DNA from: Ooceraea biroi
Lineage: Eukaryota; Arthropoda; Insecta; Hymenoptera; Formicidae
DNA: 64,000 nucleotides
NCBI RefSeq assembly: GCF_003672135.1
Contig: NC_039508.1
Coordinates: 15,635,945-15,699,944, forward strand
Reading direction: 5' to 3'
A program made the translations under genes and the position numbers. The notes beneath the pieces were generated by a model. It was not told where the DNA came from and made no database searches. It saw only the letters and a program-made list of their open reading frames with translations. The number at the start of each line of letters is the position of its first letter. The stretch's first letter is position 1. Positions 50,401 through 64,000 of this stretch are shown here, piece by piece.

Positions 50401-53400
50401 TCATCGATGCATTCTGGTTTCCTTTTGTGAAGCAACTTTTCACCCTGGTATTAAATTAAGTGCAGAATGTTAGAAATCAAAATGTTAGAAATGGGAAAAT
50501 TAAAAGAAAATGAAAAGATATAGTTTAGCATTTGCCAACGTATGCCAATAATCTGACAGTATTTAATAACGTCATCGCAGTCTATATTGCAATAATGCGA
50601 TAATAAAGCGTTATGTGCAATGACGTGATATACATTTTATTGAATTTAATATTTCCGAACTAAAAGTAACTTTTTAACGAATAGAATTGTTACGCGGAGA
50701 TCTATGAAAATATAAAGTAAATGCAATTCGTATGTTGGTGGATGGAAATTTATAAAATGGTACTAGTTTACTTGAACCATTGCATTTGCGTTCAATGTTT
50801 TATTTATGATGCATCTCGGAAATGAAACTGCTATGTTACGTAACGGTTAGCTGAGCATAACTTTTGGGAAACATATACTTGGGGATAGGAAATGCGTTGA
50901 CTGGCGAACTATCGAAAACTTTATGAGAATGTCGCAGAAAAATCATTAATTTCTGTCCCTCTAGACACATTCAAAAATGGTAGATGGATGTACATTATTT
51001 ATAAAGAAAACATTAAGCGGAATGGTTTTCACATGTTACGTTAAAAAACTGCTTAATGGCGGACCAAAGTACACCGGTATCACATAGCGCCTTGTAATTA
51101 CAGTCTGTCTGCCTTTCTTGCGCAGATATCGGTTTCCGATAATGCGCTCTCTTCCTCGTCAAAGTATTCGTCGAAGTCTTAAAAGCAATGTATAGAAAAT
51201 ATTTTTGCTCGAGCGTTACTTTTCGCGAATAGACCAGCGCTCTTCATTCTGTATATTTCACGGAATAACGAGAAACTTCGGACGAGTGTCCGTGCTTGTT
51301 AAAATACATTTTACAATCACCGTCAGCAAGTTGATTGAATAACACAAAAGAGCTGAAACGGATCGTTCGAGGCGCAATCTTACGATAATTTTTAAGAGAT
51401 CTTTTTGATAAATATCGCATAAATAAATAACATTGTCTCATATCTGTGGAATAACAAGAGAGATCTTCGATATACGCATTTCATCGATAATGAAAGATAT
51501 TAACAAGTTGGCAGAGAGCGCGCGATACGAGAGCGCAATTGTTGCAGACGGTGAAATCAACTCGTAACGCAGCAAGTGCTTGCTGTTGCTATTGTATTCC
51601 GTAGCCGTTACAAAGGAGCTCGACGAGTTTTGTCGATATTTGATTTAACCACCTAGTTTCACTGACGGCTGGTAGTGCAAGTTTTACGATGTCGCCTTGC
51701 ATCGCGCGAAATGCAATTTTAGAAACTTTCCCCGCGGACTTGTTCGCTACCGACCAACCGACCAACCGCGCGTAAAGAGCAGCAATGGTGCCGCGAAACA
51801 AAATCGCTGGCTAAACAAGATTTGCGAATTCGACAGGCATAGGCAGGAATTGCAAACTGTTCGAGATTGCGACAAAACTTCAAGACGCACATGAACGCAT
51901 ACGAAACGAGTTACTGAGATTCAAGAACTCTCTTGCAAGGCAGCAGTGCAAAGTCTATTCAAAGTAGATGCCAGTTCGGTAATATACGGGTACAGAAAAG
52001 CGCAAGAAAGTACGAAGAATTTAAAATAGATCTACTAAAGCACGTATATAAAAATTGCAGTGGAAAAGAGGAGTCGTTCGTATTACAAAGCGTGAACGTT
52101 CTTGTAAGAGGGTCTAAAGCTAAAGTTCTTGTAAAACTAATATTCTGTGAACTTTATCGACCTAGAAGCTAGACATCATCGACGTTTCCGTCAACGATGT
52201 TGATCACCGTGAAAAGTTGCAAGAAGCTACTTGGACGACGAGAACTTTGGACAAGAAGCAGTGAGTGACGCGAAAAATCCAAAATAGCGCATGGAGAGAC
52301 CCTAACGGAGCGTCACTATTGATTACTTCAACTTCCTGCGTTCGCTCCACTTCCTTATCGCTTTCCTAATCGTCCTAAGTGACGAAAATTATCGCCAGGC
52401 AATATAATCACGCGATTAACATTCTTACCCAATTTCGAAGGAGACATAAAAGTAGATACACATGCGGTCATAAAAAAAATTATGATTAATGCTGTGGTAA
52501 ATTATTAATATATCGATTTGTTCGTAAAATTGTATTAGTAGCTGTTCCATTATTTAAATTATTATATAAAGAGAAAAAACTGAAGTGTATGTGTACAAAA
52601 TGTGGTATTTTCATCATTATAGTGCAACATAATAAATATTCTGTTTTAAATAAAAGATTTATTTTCCGAAATTTGCGGTATAGCGGTGAGAATAAGAGCT
52701 GTTCGATGTGTCAATTAAAATGCTTTCTCTCATCGCTGCTGCAGAGAGAAATCTGTTTTTTTAATCATTTATTTTTGCCAGTTTTGCATTTTGCATTTTT
52801 GCGTGGAGAACGAGAGGCAAAATAATAGAAAACGCATGTAGCCGAGTGATTTTTGAGATTTAATTACAATAAATGTTCAAAAATTTTGGATTTTACGTAA
52901 AAGTATATAATAGTCTCCACACAATATGTACATTATATTATCGTAACAATCATCGTATTATATATTGTCATACACTTGAAAGAAATTATATATTTTGCAA
53001 TGTTACGCAGCCACTTATTTGACCATTGTTTAAATAATAATGTAATTAATAACGAAATTACATGAGAACGTAACACAATTATTACGTGAAATGTAACGCA
53101 TTGATTAATTAAACGGCAGAATGACCTTCTCTAAAACACACATTTGGTTATCGTATGGAAATCGATATCTCGTCCTTGCTGGATAAAGCACGTGTACACC
53201 TATATTACGCAATCGTAGAATCGACGAATCAAATGTCACCCGTCAATGGTGCCTAGGAAACCCGCATCAGCCTCTATAAAAATGACATTTTGTTGACAAT
53301 CCGCGTGTCCAGGGAGCGATTTAATAGTTCGTACCTCGAATTTATCACCGCTATATCGAAACTTTACCGAATTCCATACGATGCTCTCCAGGGAAAGATA

Positions 53401-55143
53401 TCTCGATGGCAAAGTATTTCTGAAAGAATTTAAAATTAAATTTCCATTCCTCTCTTTCCTTCAAAAATTGGATTGAAAACACTTACTCTTATTACTTTTC
53501 TCATTTTTAATATTAAGCATTTCATTACTGAAATGCAAGCTTAATTAATTTTAAGTTATATATATTTCCATAGGGACAATTTTATTTCTTGCCCTCTCTC
53601 GTTTTGAATTTTTTCTCAAAACTTGTAAACTCTTAAAACGTATACTATGCATCTGAAATTGCGCGGTTAAAAATTAATGTAGCTGTTTGTTAAAGGGTTG
53701 TTTATTGCAACTTGTTATTCGTGAGAGAAAAGTAAGCGTTTCCATTAAGTGAGTCGTTTGCGTTTCGAAATCACCTTTGGTCTGGAGAGCAGCAACTGTC
53801 GCCGCAAACATATTTTTACGGTCGCTATATTTGCCCTAAGTACAATTTTACGTCTGGTTTTACTACTGCGACTCAGCGAAATGGACGAGGATAACTTTGG
53901 GCTGCTATTTATAGCATGATAAGCTTTATGTGCAGTATATTTTAATGACTATGAGCATTGAAAGAATTCCCTAATTTGACGATCTAAGTTAGAACATATA
54001 ATGAAAGGAATATTTTGTTTCTTCAAAGGGAAAAGAGATAGTATTCTTTCAAACAACGATCGTTTTGGGACAATAGAATTATTTTTCGGCAAACTGATCA
54101 TTACTTAACGATTGCGGGAGAGTAAGATTATTTGATTACTCTAGCAAGTAAAAATAGTTGACCTAATTACTTCTAGCAATTCGTGCACTAGTAAATTGCT
54201 TGAAGCCTGGAGCTGAAGCTGCTCGGTCTACAAGCAGTTTTTGCCAGCGCTTGTGCGACACAGTTTTGACGCAATTTATTTTCCATCTCACGGTGCTTAG
54301 CAAAAAAATCACGAAATATACCTGTTAATTATATTTAAAAAAATAACAAGCACTCTTTCTTCTCCACATTTATAAGTAAAACAATACATTAATTACTTCT
54401 TTGACATTTATAAAAGTATGGATTACTGGCTTTACTATATTCCTAAGTTATTCGTACTAATATAATATTATTGGCATCAATAATTTAATAACTGTGCACT
54501 GAAATGTTATGATATCCGTTGTAATGCATTACGTGAAAAACTCTTGTTTAGACTTCGCGCTTTTGGTCTTTATTAATCATTGCTGCCTTAGTAGCGTGAA
54601 TTGAGCATAACATTCACAGATAGGAAGTAACTATTCCGCGTCATCGATCGACTCTTCGGCTGGGACCAGTTAACCCCGAGCTCGAAGAGGCACGATGTGT
54701 CGAGGATGAAAGAGAGCGGGGAGGTGAGATCCGCCAGCCAGCACTTTTTGATATCTATATAGAAAGACCGGCCGCCGGCGAAAGAATCCGATATGAATCG
54801 GAAATTGCGGACTCTGCTGTCAAATAATTTTTTTTAACGCAGTTGACGTAATTGGCCCTTGTAATTACGTTTAAATTGACATGCGATGACAATCGAAGCG
54901 GGAATATCGCGCGATTCTTCTTTCATGATTATTAATCATAAATTAATTGAGATCTACAGCGGTCTATTCGTGCTGCTATATTTTACGCTTTACATTTCGC
55001 ATTTCTCCTCGTCAAAAAGAATATTTTGTAAAATTATTTTTTCGCAATAGCGCTTTGTAATATTTCGTTTAAGCAATAGTAAATTAAAAAAATCGAGAAA
55101 TGCACAGAATAAATGGAAAAATTATTTTGCTATATTTGCATGC

Positions 55144-55147
<4 letters not shown>

Positions 55148-55187
<40 letters not shown>
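55148..55187. repeat. (CT)n microsatellite
   Basis: About twenty uninterrupted CT dinucleotides in mGluR intron 2, among the longest pure (CT) tracts in the window. Confidence 0.95.
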
Positions 55188-55192
<5 letters not shown>

Positions 55193-58100
55193 ATTTCATT
55201 ACTTTGTAAGTAAATGTGTTAGATATAATTTAAAATCAAATTAAAGATATTTATTAATATTTGCTGATTTTATTAATACGCAATAACTAATGATATTTCT
55301 ATTTCTAAAAGTAATGTAACTAATTCTATTTTTAAAGAATATCATTTCCATAAAAGCATTCCTTTTTTTAATTTTATTACTAAAATTGCACTTAAAATTG
55401 TAGTTGCTATCAGTATCTATTTTTGGAACTATAGTAACTTATAGGGGTTTGCAGGATTAATAATTTTGTTTCTCGCTGCGAAATAGTCTAAAACATGAAA
55501 CCGAAAGAGATATTTTTTTATGAGAATATTTTGTAAAATTTATAACATGAAAGTATCGAATCATATGCACAATCTTTTATGCACGAACAAAGAGAGAATT
55601 TTTATAAAGGACTTGTAAAGAGCGGACCGTTATCGAAGGAGGGTCACACAAAATCGCGTTTGCAAACTTTCCGCAGTGTTGCGCTATTCATCCAAGTCTG
55701 CAAAAGATTTGTGGAGGATATTTTACAGCAGGGAGAATTAAACACCGTTGTCGTGCCGATATGACGGTAGTTACGTCGTCCACGCAAAGAACATTTTTAT
55801 TGGTGCTCGCATACGGGCTGCTGCATATTTTTTTCTTCCTTTTTTCTCATCAAATCGTAACATATGGCAGTCGAGTCCAGAATATTTTGCAAAATTCGAC
55901 TAACGTTATTACTTTGCTTAATAAAGAACTGCAATAAAGCTCATAGATTCGCGAAAAATCGAAAACCGAAACACCATTTCCTCTAGTTTGTCATCACAGC
56001 GCATAACACCGATGGAAAGCAGACGTAATGAAAGGACCAATCAAACCGCCATCCTGTTTCATCATGAGAGTAGCCAAATTGGGAGCAACAGCAAATACAG
56101 AATAAGAAACACGTTTACAGAATCTCTGCATAATTCCTAATACTAATAATAGTTACTATTAAATCGCAAACGTTGCGAACGCGATTATCCAAAGATCGAT
56201 ACACCAGGAACTGAAACTGTAAACCGGAAGGAATCGATATTCCGAGGCCATGCGCTGGGGATTAGGATCATCGACCGTAGTTAGAAAGCCATTGACAGGA
56301 AGCCCCTCGATAAGGACCATCACGTGGCTGGAGGGCAAAAAGGCCGACCAACTGAGATCCCAAAGAGCCGGATCGGAATTCGCGGGTTCGATCGCGTGCG
56401 CTTCCCCGTCCGTTAAACCTGCCTTTCATCTCGACGCACGTAATGCCAGCCACGTTCAATTGACACGAGCGTATCGGCAAAACTTTACGCAGAAAAACTG
56501 CGGCACGAGATAGGGAATGTGTCTCTAATTGTGAGTCACGTACCGGTCGAACGTGATATAGGACGGGAACGTTCGCACGAAAGCGATCCGGAGCGTGCCG
56601 GCGGACTAGTTACGTGCAACGATGAAAATAATTCTGGCGACATTGTACCATCGCTGTACGTAATATTTTCTTTTCGTCGGGGACTTACAACTGTGAGCTC
56701 TACGTTTGTATCTCGCGACGATCCGCGCGCGGATTCAATTTATTTCCTCGCGCGACGACAGAAGCGGATTCAATTTAGCAATCGCTCCAATGTCTTAACT
56801 CCACTTTATCCGTCTGTAACTGGCAATTCAACTTGTAGGTGTGAAATTTTTGATGCACATAAATTGTGAAGAACATTTTTACTTTAAAATAAACAACGTT
56901 AAGTTAAAATTATGTGGATCTCCTTTTTTTGGTATTTTTTAAAAAATTTTTGTACGAAAGTCATTCAAGAAGATAGGTTTAAGGGAATATATGAAGTGCA
57001 TTGAATGTACAAAAAAGTAGAATGTACAAACGACTTTATCATTATTAAACATTCCTTCGCGACGAGAATATTTTGATATTTTGGGAAATATTTCAACATA
57101 GAGATGTATTCATCGCGGAAAGTGGAACTTCCGCTTGAGTAAGATTCATGGAATCATAGTAAATTCATATAAGTCACTCTCGCTCCCAGCTCCTTTTTAT
57201 TCACGTCGAGAATTTATCTCGCGAACTTGAAAGAGAGAAGTCTACGTCGCCGCAGGCAACGTGATACTCAGAGGAACGAAGTGTGGCATAAATTCTGCAC
57301 GCCGGAGCACCAAGAGAAATTGGGATTGACATGTTATACTATATTGTGCGAGGATTGCATGCAAGTCATACTTTAGTATCTATTTTCTGTCATCTGAAAT
57401 TTAATACAATATGTTTTTTCCATATTCGATGCACGCGAACGAATGTATTCCTGCAACATTGATGGTTTCAAATGGAAAGAAGGATTTTGTCTTTTCTCTT
57501 TAAGGGGTTTAAATCAAAATTTCAATGTTGCACTTCATAGTAGGTTAAATGGGACTGTAAGCTCAGTACATTGTTTTAGTCTTATAGTCTTTGATTTACA
57601 TAATCATTATGCTAGAAAAATTTTAATCAACTTTTAATTGAAAAAGGAAAAAACATGTATGAATTTATGTGGTTGCGATACATTGGCTGAACATGACCTT
57701 CCGTTTTCCAGTAAGATTAATTATCGAGTCTTACATTAATTTACCGAGAGGTGAGAATACTATCCTTTATCACGTTTAATTATGCTCTATCGTATTACAA
57801 GTTTTAATTATTCTCTTAATTATGTAAGTAATAAAGAGAGAAAGTTGTCGGATGCAATAACTTTCTGTCGCGGACCGCAAAATTGGATTATGTCATCTCG
57901 ACCGTGCGACACATTGCACATTCCTGAAGAATCACCTTCCGTGTCCGCAATTGCCAAAAGTCCCACCTTTTGATTTCGCGCGACGCGACACTCGCTGGAA
58001 GCCATTTATTTTCTACGTTTCCTGACAAGCAATTGCCTTTGCTTCCCATCTAGTACCACGACCGCGCTCCTGGGAACAGTTATCACATGAGGATCGTAAA

Positions 58101-59634
58101 TCATGAAGTACCAAGTGGGAGTCATAGATTTTTATAAAAGTAGCCTTTTGCGTGTGCAACATTCATCCGTATTGTCACTATTACACACTGTTCATAACCG
58201 TCCTACATTGATTCATTTCCCCCATCATGCATTACATATGACTGCTAGAAATAAATTATTCTTCCCACGCGGATATTTATCGTTCACCTTCCAATGAAAG
58301 TAGGATTGAATTCCATCATTTGTTTCCGCTGCTCTGCCTACATGTATTATATTTAGGAATTGTAGATTATATACAGAAAACTTATGGTTAAATTTTTTAA
58401 TCGATAGGAATATAGATACTTTATTATGAGAATTTTTAAAAATTTCATAAAATTGCACGACACGTGTTCATATCTTTACAAGATAATGTTTTTATTAAAA
58501 CGACTGTACTTTACGATTTAGAATATGATGTTTTTTCCTCAAGATATATTAGAGTTTTATTCCGTCATTTCAAAAATATGATAAAAGCTACAGTTTTTTA
58601 CGTAAAAGCTATCCAAATGGAATTCTCTGAAAATATGTAGTGGTAACTCTCGAATGCGTTTAATTTATGACCAATCGATCGATTGAATTCGTCTTTTCTA
58701 TTTTCCACTTTGGATTGAATGCATTTTTCTTGGCGTGAATAATGCATGCTCGAATCCGGTGTTTGGATTTATTTCTCGCGTTCGAACGGAAACGACTATC
58801 TCTCTAGGAGAACATGCCACCTTGAAGGGAGATCTATGGATACCAAGGTACGAATCTCGGCTTTTTCTAGCCTTCGGTCTCTTTCAAAACGCACTCAGAA
58901 TGCCGAACACTTTGGAACGATGCCATGATTCAAGAGCCATCACGTTTTGCCGACTGATAGCTTTCTGTATCTTACAGATCGTTCATCATGTCGGATACAA
59001 CTGATACTCGAATGATTCAAAGCAATCAAACAATGATTAGTCGTAAATTATGTACTTAAAGAATCGATGGACATTTTAGGATATCGAAGAAAGAACACTA
59101 TATATAAAAGTTTGATATAAGTTTTCTACTTTTATTTATTTTATTCATTACATTAAAAATATTTAACATTTATGTTAAACTTATAACTTGATTCTCTCTT
59201 TCTCTCTATTTCAGTAAAAATAAATTATATTCAATAGCATCTCTTTGACTATTCCTGTATTATATACGATTTTTTAATTATGTTATTATTATTGTTCCAT
59301 CGCATAAATGAGAGTGCATGTGACGTATATGTATATGTGGAGCATGTATTCATAACGCGTAATGGAATATTTTCAGTGTAATAAATTCATGAATGCGCTG
59401 CCTCTTTTCCTCTTCGTGGCGACACACACAGTTTACGCTACTTAACATTGCCGTTACGGTAACGTAAACACATATACACGACAGGTTACCTCCGAAAAAA
59501 GGTCGCATTAATATGTCATGAACCCAGAGGCACATGCGATATTTAAATAACTCGAAGTGGCAACGCGTTGCATTCAGTATTTATGCAGCAGTTCAGAAAA
59601 CTTTCTCACAGGAATATACACCTGTGCATCCGTA

Positions 59635-59647
59635 CGCGCGCGCGCGC
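59635..59647. repeat. (CG)n run, Z-DNA prone
   Basis: A short alternating CG tract preceded by GTA and followed by ATGC. Alternating purine-pyrimidine DNA of this kind can form Z-DNA. It is short and lies inside an intron. Confidence 0.7.
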
Positions 59648-60450
59648 ATGCTGTGTATGTCCAGCATCTATGATGTTTGTCTCACAATATTTAAATCATC
59701 TCTCGACATACCAAAGAATAGTATTTCCGGGATCTTCGCCAGAAGCTCCTTGTGAACAGATGTTTCCATAAATGCGCTGAATGCGCGATATGAAATCACA
59801 CAACAACGAATCCAACTGTCAAATCGATAAAATTGACGTTATTGCATATATTTTACAGAAACGTTTTTTTTCCTAATTTGCGATCAATCTTCATACTGTC
59901 GTTGGCGAAACAAATGCCAACAAAATGTTGCAAGAAATTAATTAAATTACTGTATAACGTAATGAAGCGATTAATGAAGCAAAGAAAAATAGAGTTAAAA
60001 ATTGCAAAAATAATTTATCTTCAAATTTATGAAAGTTTATTGAGAACCATGAGAAATGCAAACAATCCGAGCTGTTACGTGTAATAGTTGGAACAATAAA
60101 TTTTTAAGATTTAATTTTGTTTGGCTTTTATATAGATTTTTACTGAACGAATTTATATCAAAATGAATCTTTTATCTCTTTCCTGCGGCAAATCCTTAGA
60201 TTGCGAGTTTTGCGAGAATAATTTCCGGCCGGCTTAAAAATTAAGCAGCGTGATATATTTACCGCGATTTGCGCTAAATAGCCGGATACTCCGCGACATT
60301 TAAAAGATTAATGGCGCAAGATCGGGGAAAACGCACTTGCCTCGATGGAGAGGCCGGGAATTCTCGTCGACATCGAACACACTACTCGTTCGTTCAAAAG
60401 CTACAGCTTCAACGGGATCTAAATTGGTTCCGAAAACGTTAGCAAAACAG

Positions 60451-60471
60451 TGCTCGTTGTTATAACGAGCA
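60451..60471. other. small perfect hairpin
   Basis: TGCTCGTT (60451-60458) and AACGAGCA (60464-60471) form an 8-bp stem around the loop GTTAT. No function is indicated. Confidence 0.5.
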
Positions 60472-60692
60472 GTGTAAACTATGTGTTAAATAACACAAAG
60501 GCAATTTGGCTGTGTTAGACTCACGTTGTACCTGAAAATCATATAGTTCCTTCTCATAGTCACTACAATTATGGTACGAATTGCTTCTCTTAACAGCGAT
60601 CTAAATTTGCCATTTACATTAAGTCTTTAACTCATTAAAGACGGTTGTTTACATGGCTGTTCGCAATAAACATGTAAAATTTGCAAATTTGC

Positions 60693-60695
<3 letters not shown>

Positions 60696-60733
<38 letters not shown>
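60696..60733. repeat. (AT)n microsatellite
   Basis: About nineteen AT dinucleotides in mGluR intron 2. Confidence 0.95.
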
Positions 60734-60735
<2 letters not shown>

Positions 60736-61790
60736 CGTCACACAGAGATTATTCATTTTTATTTATATTACATATAATTTTATCGTTTCATTGATTGATT
60801 GAAAAACGGCTCAATCAACCCTGGGGAGTTCTCTGGTAATCATCATTACGCCATATGAAAAATGCCGCGGCAAGGGATTAATTCTATTAGCGAATGGAAG
60901 AGAATCTGTAATTGTTTTGTTTATCGACTATCCGCCTCATGCAGATGGAAGTGCAATCGCGCGATTGTCCGACGCACAGTAACGGCAAGTGCACTTGCGC
61001 ACCAAAATTGAAATTGCATGGGATTCCTTAATTGCGTACCGTAGGATATGCCATAGAAATGATCTAACGAGCGTGACCGAGTTGCGCATAACGAAAACGA
61101 ACTCCGTCGCAACTTTGTCATCAAATTTCATCTGTCGCAGCAGTCACACACGAAAATTTGCCTCTCCGTCGGACGGAGGAAGAGCAGAGTGGTAAACGTA
61201 TGGAAATTTGCATTTTAGATGGGTATTTTAAACGGGCACTTTAGACGAGTATTTTAGATGGCACATTTTATACGAGCAAATAGATGTACCAAGAGAGATT
61301 TCAAATAAATCTTTTTTTAATGATTACGCAAATTCGATCGAGGTACACATTCGTATCTTTTGAGTTTGCAATTATATTTTCATGTTAGTTGCATAAAAAA
61401 TATTATAAATGTCTCTATATATGAAAAAAGTCTTTTAATTGCTTTTTTTCACGCTCGCCTCCACGAATTTACTATAGAAATATGAGATATAGCTCTATAG
61501 GTTTCTATAGAGGATATATATATTGTTCACGTGATATATTTGGTTCACCCCTAGTCGGAAAGATATGAATGGTAGATATAAGGTTTCAGGAATATTTGTA
61601 GGAGGACACGGATTGCAAATGGAGCGCCTAAGAGTTTCGAAAATGCCCTTGTGAAAATTGCATTTTGATTCCGTTCAACATTTTCGCAAAATCGATTTAA
61701 ATGATAGTTTGATAAAACTAAATGTTTTTTTAATTGGATTTTCAGCACGCCGGAAAAAAAAAGTAACCTGATATTTTTTCTTTATTTCAG

Positions 61791-61922
61791 GACATATCGG
61801 AGTACAAGTGCGAGAACGGCAAGATGCCCACCTACGTTCCTCATAAGCCGGTAACCGGCGTGATAGGTGCTGCATTCAGTGTAGTCTCTATCATGGTAGC
61901 CAATATCCTGCGGCTATTCAAG
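61791..61922 (+). CDS. mGluR: metabotropic glutamate receptor, coding exon 3 (gene continues past window)
   Basis: Forty-four codons, phase 0 at both ends, acceptor TTTATTTCAG and donor AAG then GTAACT; protein residues 123-166. The segment runs from DISEYKC through a GVIG strand to SIMVANILRLFK. The end matches group III vertebrate receptors, whose next residues (IPQISYAS) would start the following exon. S152 aligns with mGluR1 S165/mGluR3 S151, which binds the alpha-carboxylate. The neighbours differ: A-F precedes it and V follows, where other receptors have S-Y/G-S or S. No later exon is recognisable up to 64000, so the transmembrane part (about 700 residues) lies to the right of the window. 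Insects have two mGluR types, mGluRA and the mtt/mGluRB type. The VVSIMVANILRLFK stretch argues against mGluRA, but the subtype is not settled. Confidence 0.85.
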
Positions 61923-64000
61923 GTAACTACTGGGCAACTTAATAAATATAAATCCTGTCTATGTAATTCCATGTGAAACTAGAATCTAAAATATGAAAAA
62001 TATACAAGAGAAAATAGGTAAGATTTAGCAAAGGTGCATTTCATAATTTCGGTTTTCTCTCGTTTGAGACATCGTATCATGCCATGCATGTCCATCGCGA
62101 TTGAGAAACGAAAAATAGTCGATTCAAGAGGCAGCTTCGTAGAAAGCACGGTAGGGTATCGACAGGTCCTTACAAGACTCGTGAAAACGTAGCTTCTTTT
62201 GATACCAAAGTTACAAAGGTTGAGTTCGAAAAGGAAGAAGGGGAAGCTACGACGAGTCGAGCAGGCAATTTCGTCGGCTTTTTCGAGAGAGGGTGGATAG
62301 GCGCTGTCAAAACTTCGTGACCGGTAACGACGATGGCGTAACTTATCCATCATAGTCATCCATCCATAGATCAAGTCGGGAAGAGCAACTCCCACGTCGC
62401 GGAATCGTTCCCTTTCCTATCAGACTCGGATAAGACCCCTGTGCGTTTACGTGACGCCCTCAAAAAGACGTCGCATAGCACGAGTTCGTTGAAAGGAATC
62501 CAGTGATCCGCGCGAAATCGGGTTGCGAAAGAAACTTCTCTTCGTCGCCATCGAAACGCTCCATCGATCCGCCGCCATTTACGCCGAAAGCGTGAATAGA
62601 TCTCACGAATGTCGCGGGTCCTGTCGAAATGCAAACGATTACGTTTCGCAGATTCTCCGTGGGATAATTCAATCTTGGAACACCGTCCGGGTTTTACGGC
62701 AGTCTTTACATTATTCATAGATAAGTAACAAAAGTATGATAATAATACGCAAAACTTAATTTTTCAAATGTCTTTCTTATGCAAGATGCTCTTTACGGAA
62801 TGACTTAAAACTCCGTTTATTTTCTTTACACGTTCTGCACTTTGCGTCAGACACTGCAGATAGTAGTTCAAATTTTCTGCATAAAATAATAGAAAATCTA
62901 TTTATTGTATTCGAAAAATATGTTTTAATTGTTACTGAGGAATGCATGATTATAAATACGTCGCTAATTTTACAGTTCAAAATTTCAGAGATATATTTTA
63001 TTTGAATAATTACATGGAAGTCAAAATAGATGCATTTTATATAATAAGAATTTGAAGTTTCCCAGTCTAGTCGCGAATTAAACTTTCGAGTTCTATTAAT
63101 GCGGATGAAAAGATAGCAGATAAGACTTACACCGCACAAGAATGCAGGCTTCATTGCACGAGTTGTGCTGAGTGCTACCCCGGATTTTATTGCGCGTGCA
63201 CTTTTATCGCTCCCTCATTATTTTATAACGACCCACTTGGATTTGAAAACTACTTCCTTTTCTGTTTATCGGCGAAAGCCAAGTACCCTTTTCAGTTCAC
63301 TTTCCGCCGACGTGTTTTTACTGCAGACAAAGACATCCGCGGAATATTTCCGCGGTTTTCTCTACCGGTTTACCATTCAGCTCAAAGGAATCACGTAAAT
63401 ATAGACGGCATTGTTGAAAATGCTTAATAACTTTATCGGATTCAACATAACTTGGTATTTTCATTAAAATCTATTCGTGTACTCAAAGGAAAATACAAAA
63501 TTATCTTTATTTTTCAAGCATTGTACCTTCAGACTCTGTCTGATGCAGAATTGAAAAGAAATAATTTAGAATAGATATTGAAAATGTACGGGGAACTTAA
63601 AACGTTGCTATTATATCAATTTTTGAAATTGGAAAATCATTAATGATATTTGCAAGATTATAATTACAGACTCAGAATCTTATACTTTATATTTTTAGAA
63701 ACTTGTATTTTGTATAGCTATGACGAAAAATTTCGACTTGGACGTGTTCAAGCGCCCAAGAGAATAGCTTTGTTATTTTACTTGTTATTCAACCTAAGTT
63801 GATCCTTGCCACGTCATAGACTTTCGCGCGCGCGTTGCATTTAATTTACATAGCAAACGTAACTCGTTCGTTAGGATTCCCGGTATGAAGGCGCCCGTTG
63901 CATTCGATGGTTATGCGATGCTCTTCCTTTGTATGCCATAGGATGCAATTAACCCTTTGCACCTCGTACATATTCGCATTATGTCAACTGCGCGTAGCAA
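61923..64000 (+). other. start of mGluR intron 3
   Basis: Noncoding after the donor at 61923. A CpG-rich patch at about 62.25-62.72 kb carries minus-strand frames of 138 and 115 codons that I do not recognise. No exon for the continuing ligand-binding domain is seen. Confidence 0.6.

Larger units (their letters stand above)
42137..61790 (+). other. mGluR intron 2 (19.7 kb)
   Basis: The intron has consensus ends and joins exons 2 and 3 in phase 0. I see no nested gene that I can support. Contents include palindromes at 44443-44460, a weak duplication at about 45.2 and 45.6 kb, (CT)n at 55148-55187, (CG)n at 59635-59647 and (AT)n at 60696-60733. CpG-richer islands lie at about 43.2-43.6, 49.5-50.3, 51.5-52.3, 56.2-56.8 and 60.2-60.5 kb. 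The longest frame (48766-49299, minus, 177 codons) is unlike any family I know. Confidence 0.7.

Noticed and set aside
51589..51801. Minus-strand frame with SETRWLNQ suggesting a hAT-type transposase fragment
   Set aside because: The similarity is a handful of residues, with no other transposase motif or terminal repeats.
56380..56410. GGGTTCGATCG string resembling a tRNA B box
   Set aside because: It deviates from the GGTTCRANTCC consensus, and no A box or cloverleaf could be folded around it.
62371..62718. 115-codon minus-strand frame in the CpG-rich patch
   Set aside because: No homology recognised; stop codons are rare in GC-rich DNA, so its length is not strong evidence.

Overview
The window looks like nuclear DNA from an insect, probably a hymenopteran such as an ant. 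The lineage is an inference from gene content, an AT-rich background with many CpG dinucleotides, very short introns in one gene beside introns of 4 to 20 kb in another, and abundant (CT)n and (AT)n microsatellites. There are no operons, CRISPR arrays, rRNA genes or recognisable tRNA genes. All three recognised genes lie on the + strand.

Left end (1-6.7 kb), gene-dense. A single-exon gene (1566-2636) encodes a ceramide phosphoethanolamine synthase with a complete CDP-alcohol phosphotransferase motif. About 1.1 kb downstream, ten exons (3721-6469) encode the DEAH-type RNA helicase DHX35 from just after motif I to the stop codon. The N-terminal exon or exons with the Walker A (motif I) loop were not found anywhere in the window, which is the main puzzle of this end.

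Middle (6.7-37.5 kb), no gene I can name. It holds two good candidate promoters: an E-box plus initiator at 7.22-7.26 kb with strong splice donors downstream, and a TATA plus initiator at 11.59-11.63 kb with a GC-rich leader. It also holds a diverged 190-bp duplication (8.3 and 9.0 kb), a possible C1q-like coding remnant (15.1-15.3 kb), an array of overlapping POU octamers (17.1 kb), a perfect GC-rich hairpin (22.1 kb), and a composite repeat locus with a MITE-like element (31.8-33.1 kb).

Right end (37.5-64 kb). The first three coding exons of a metabotropic glutamate receptor (37618-37767, 41921-42136, 61791-61922) give the signal peptide and the first part of the ligand-binding Venus-flytrap domain, 166 residues in all. 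They are separated by introns of 4.2 and 19.7 kb, and the rest of the gene lies beyond the window. An acceptor at 37574 shows that the receptor's 5' leader is probably spliced to an upstream noncoding exon, for which the two promoters at 7.3 and 11.6 kb are candidates.

The three genes have no obvious shared pathway: membrane sphingolipid synthesis, nuclear RNA processing and synaptic signalling.
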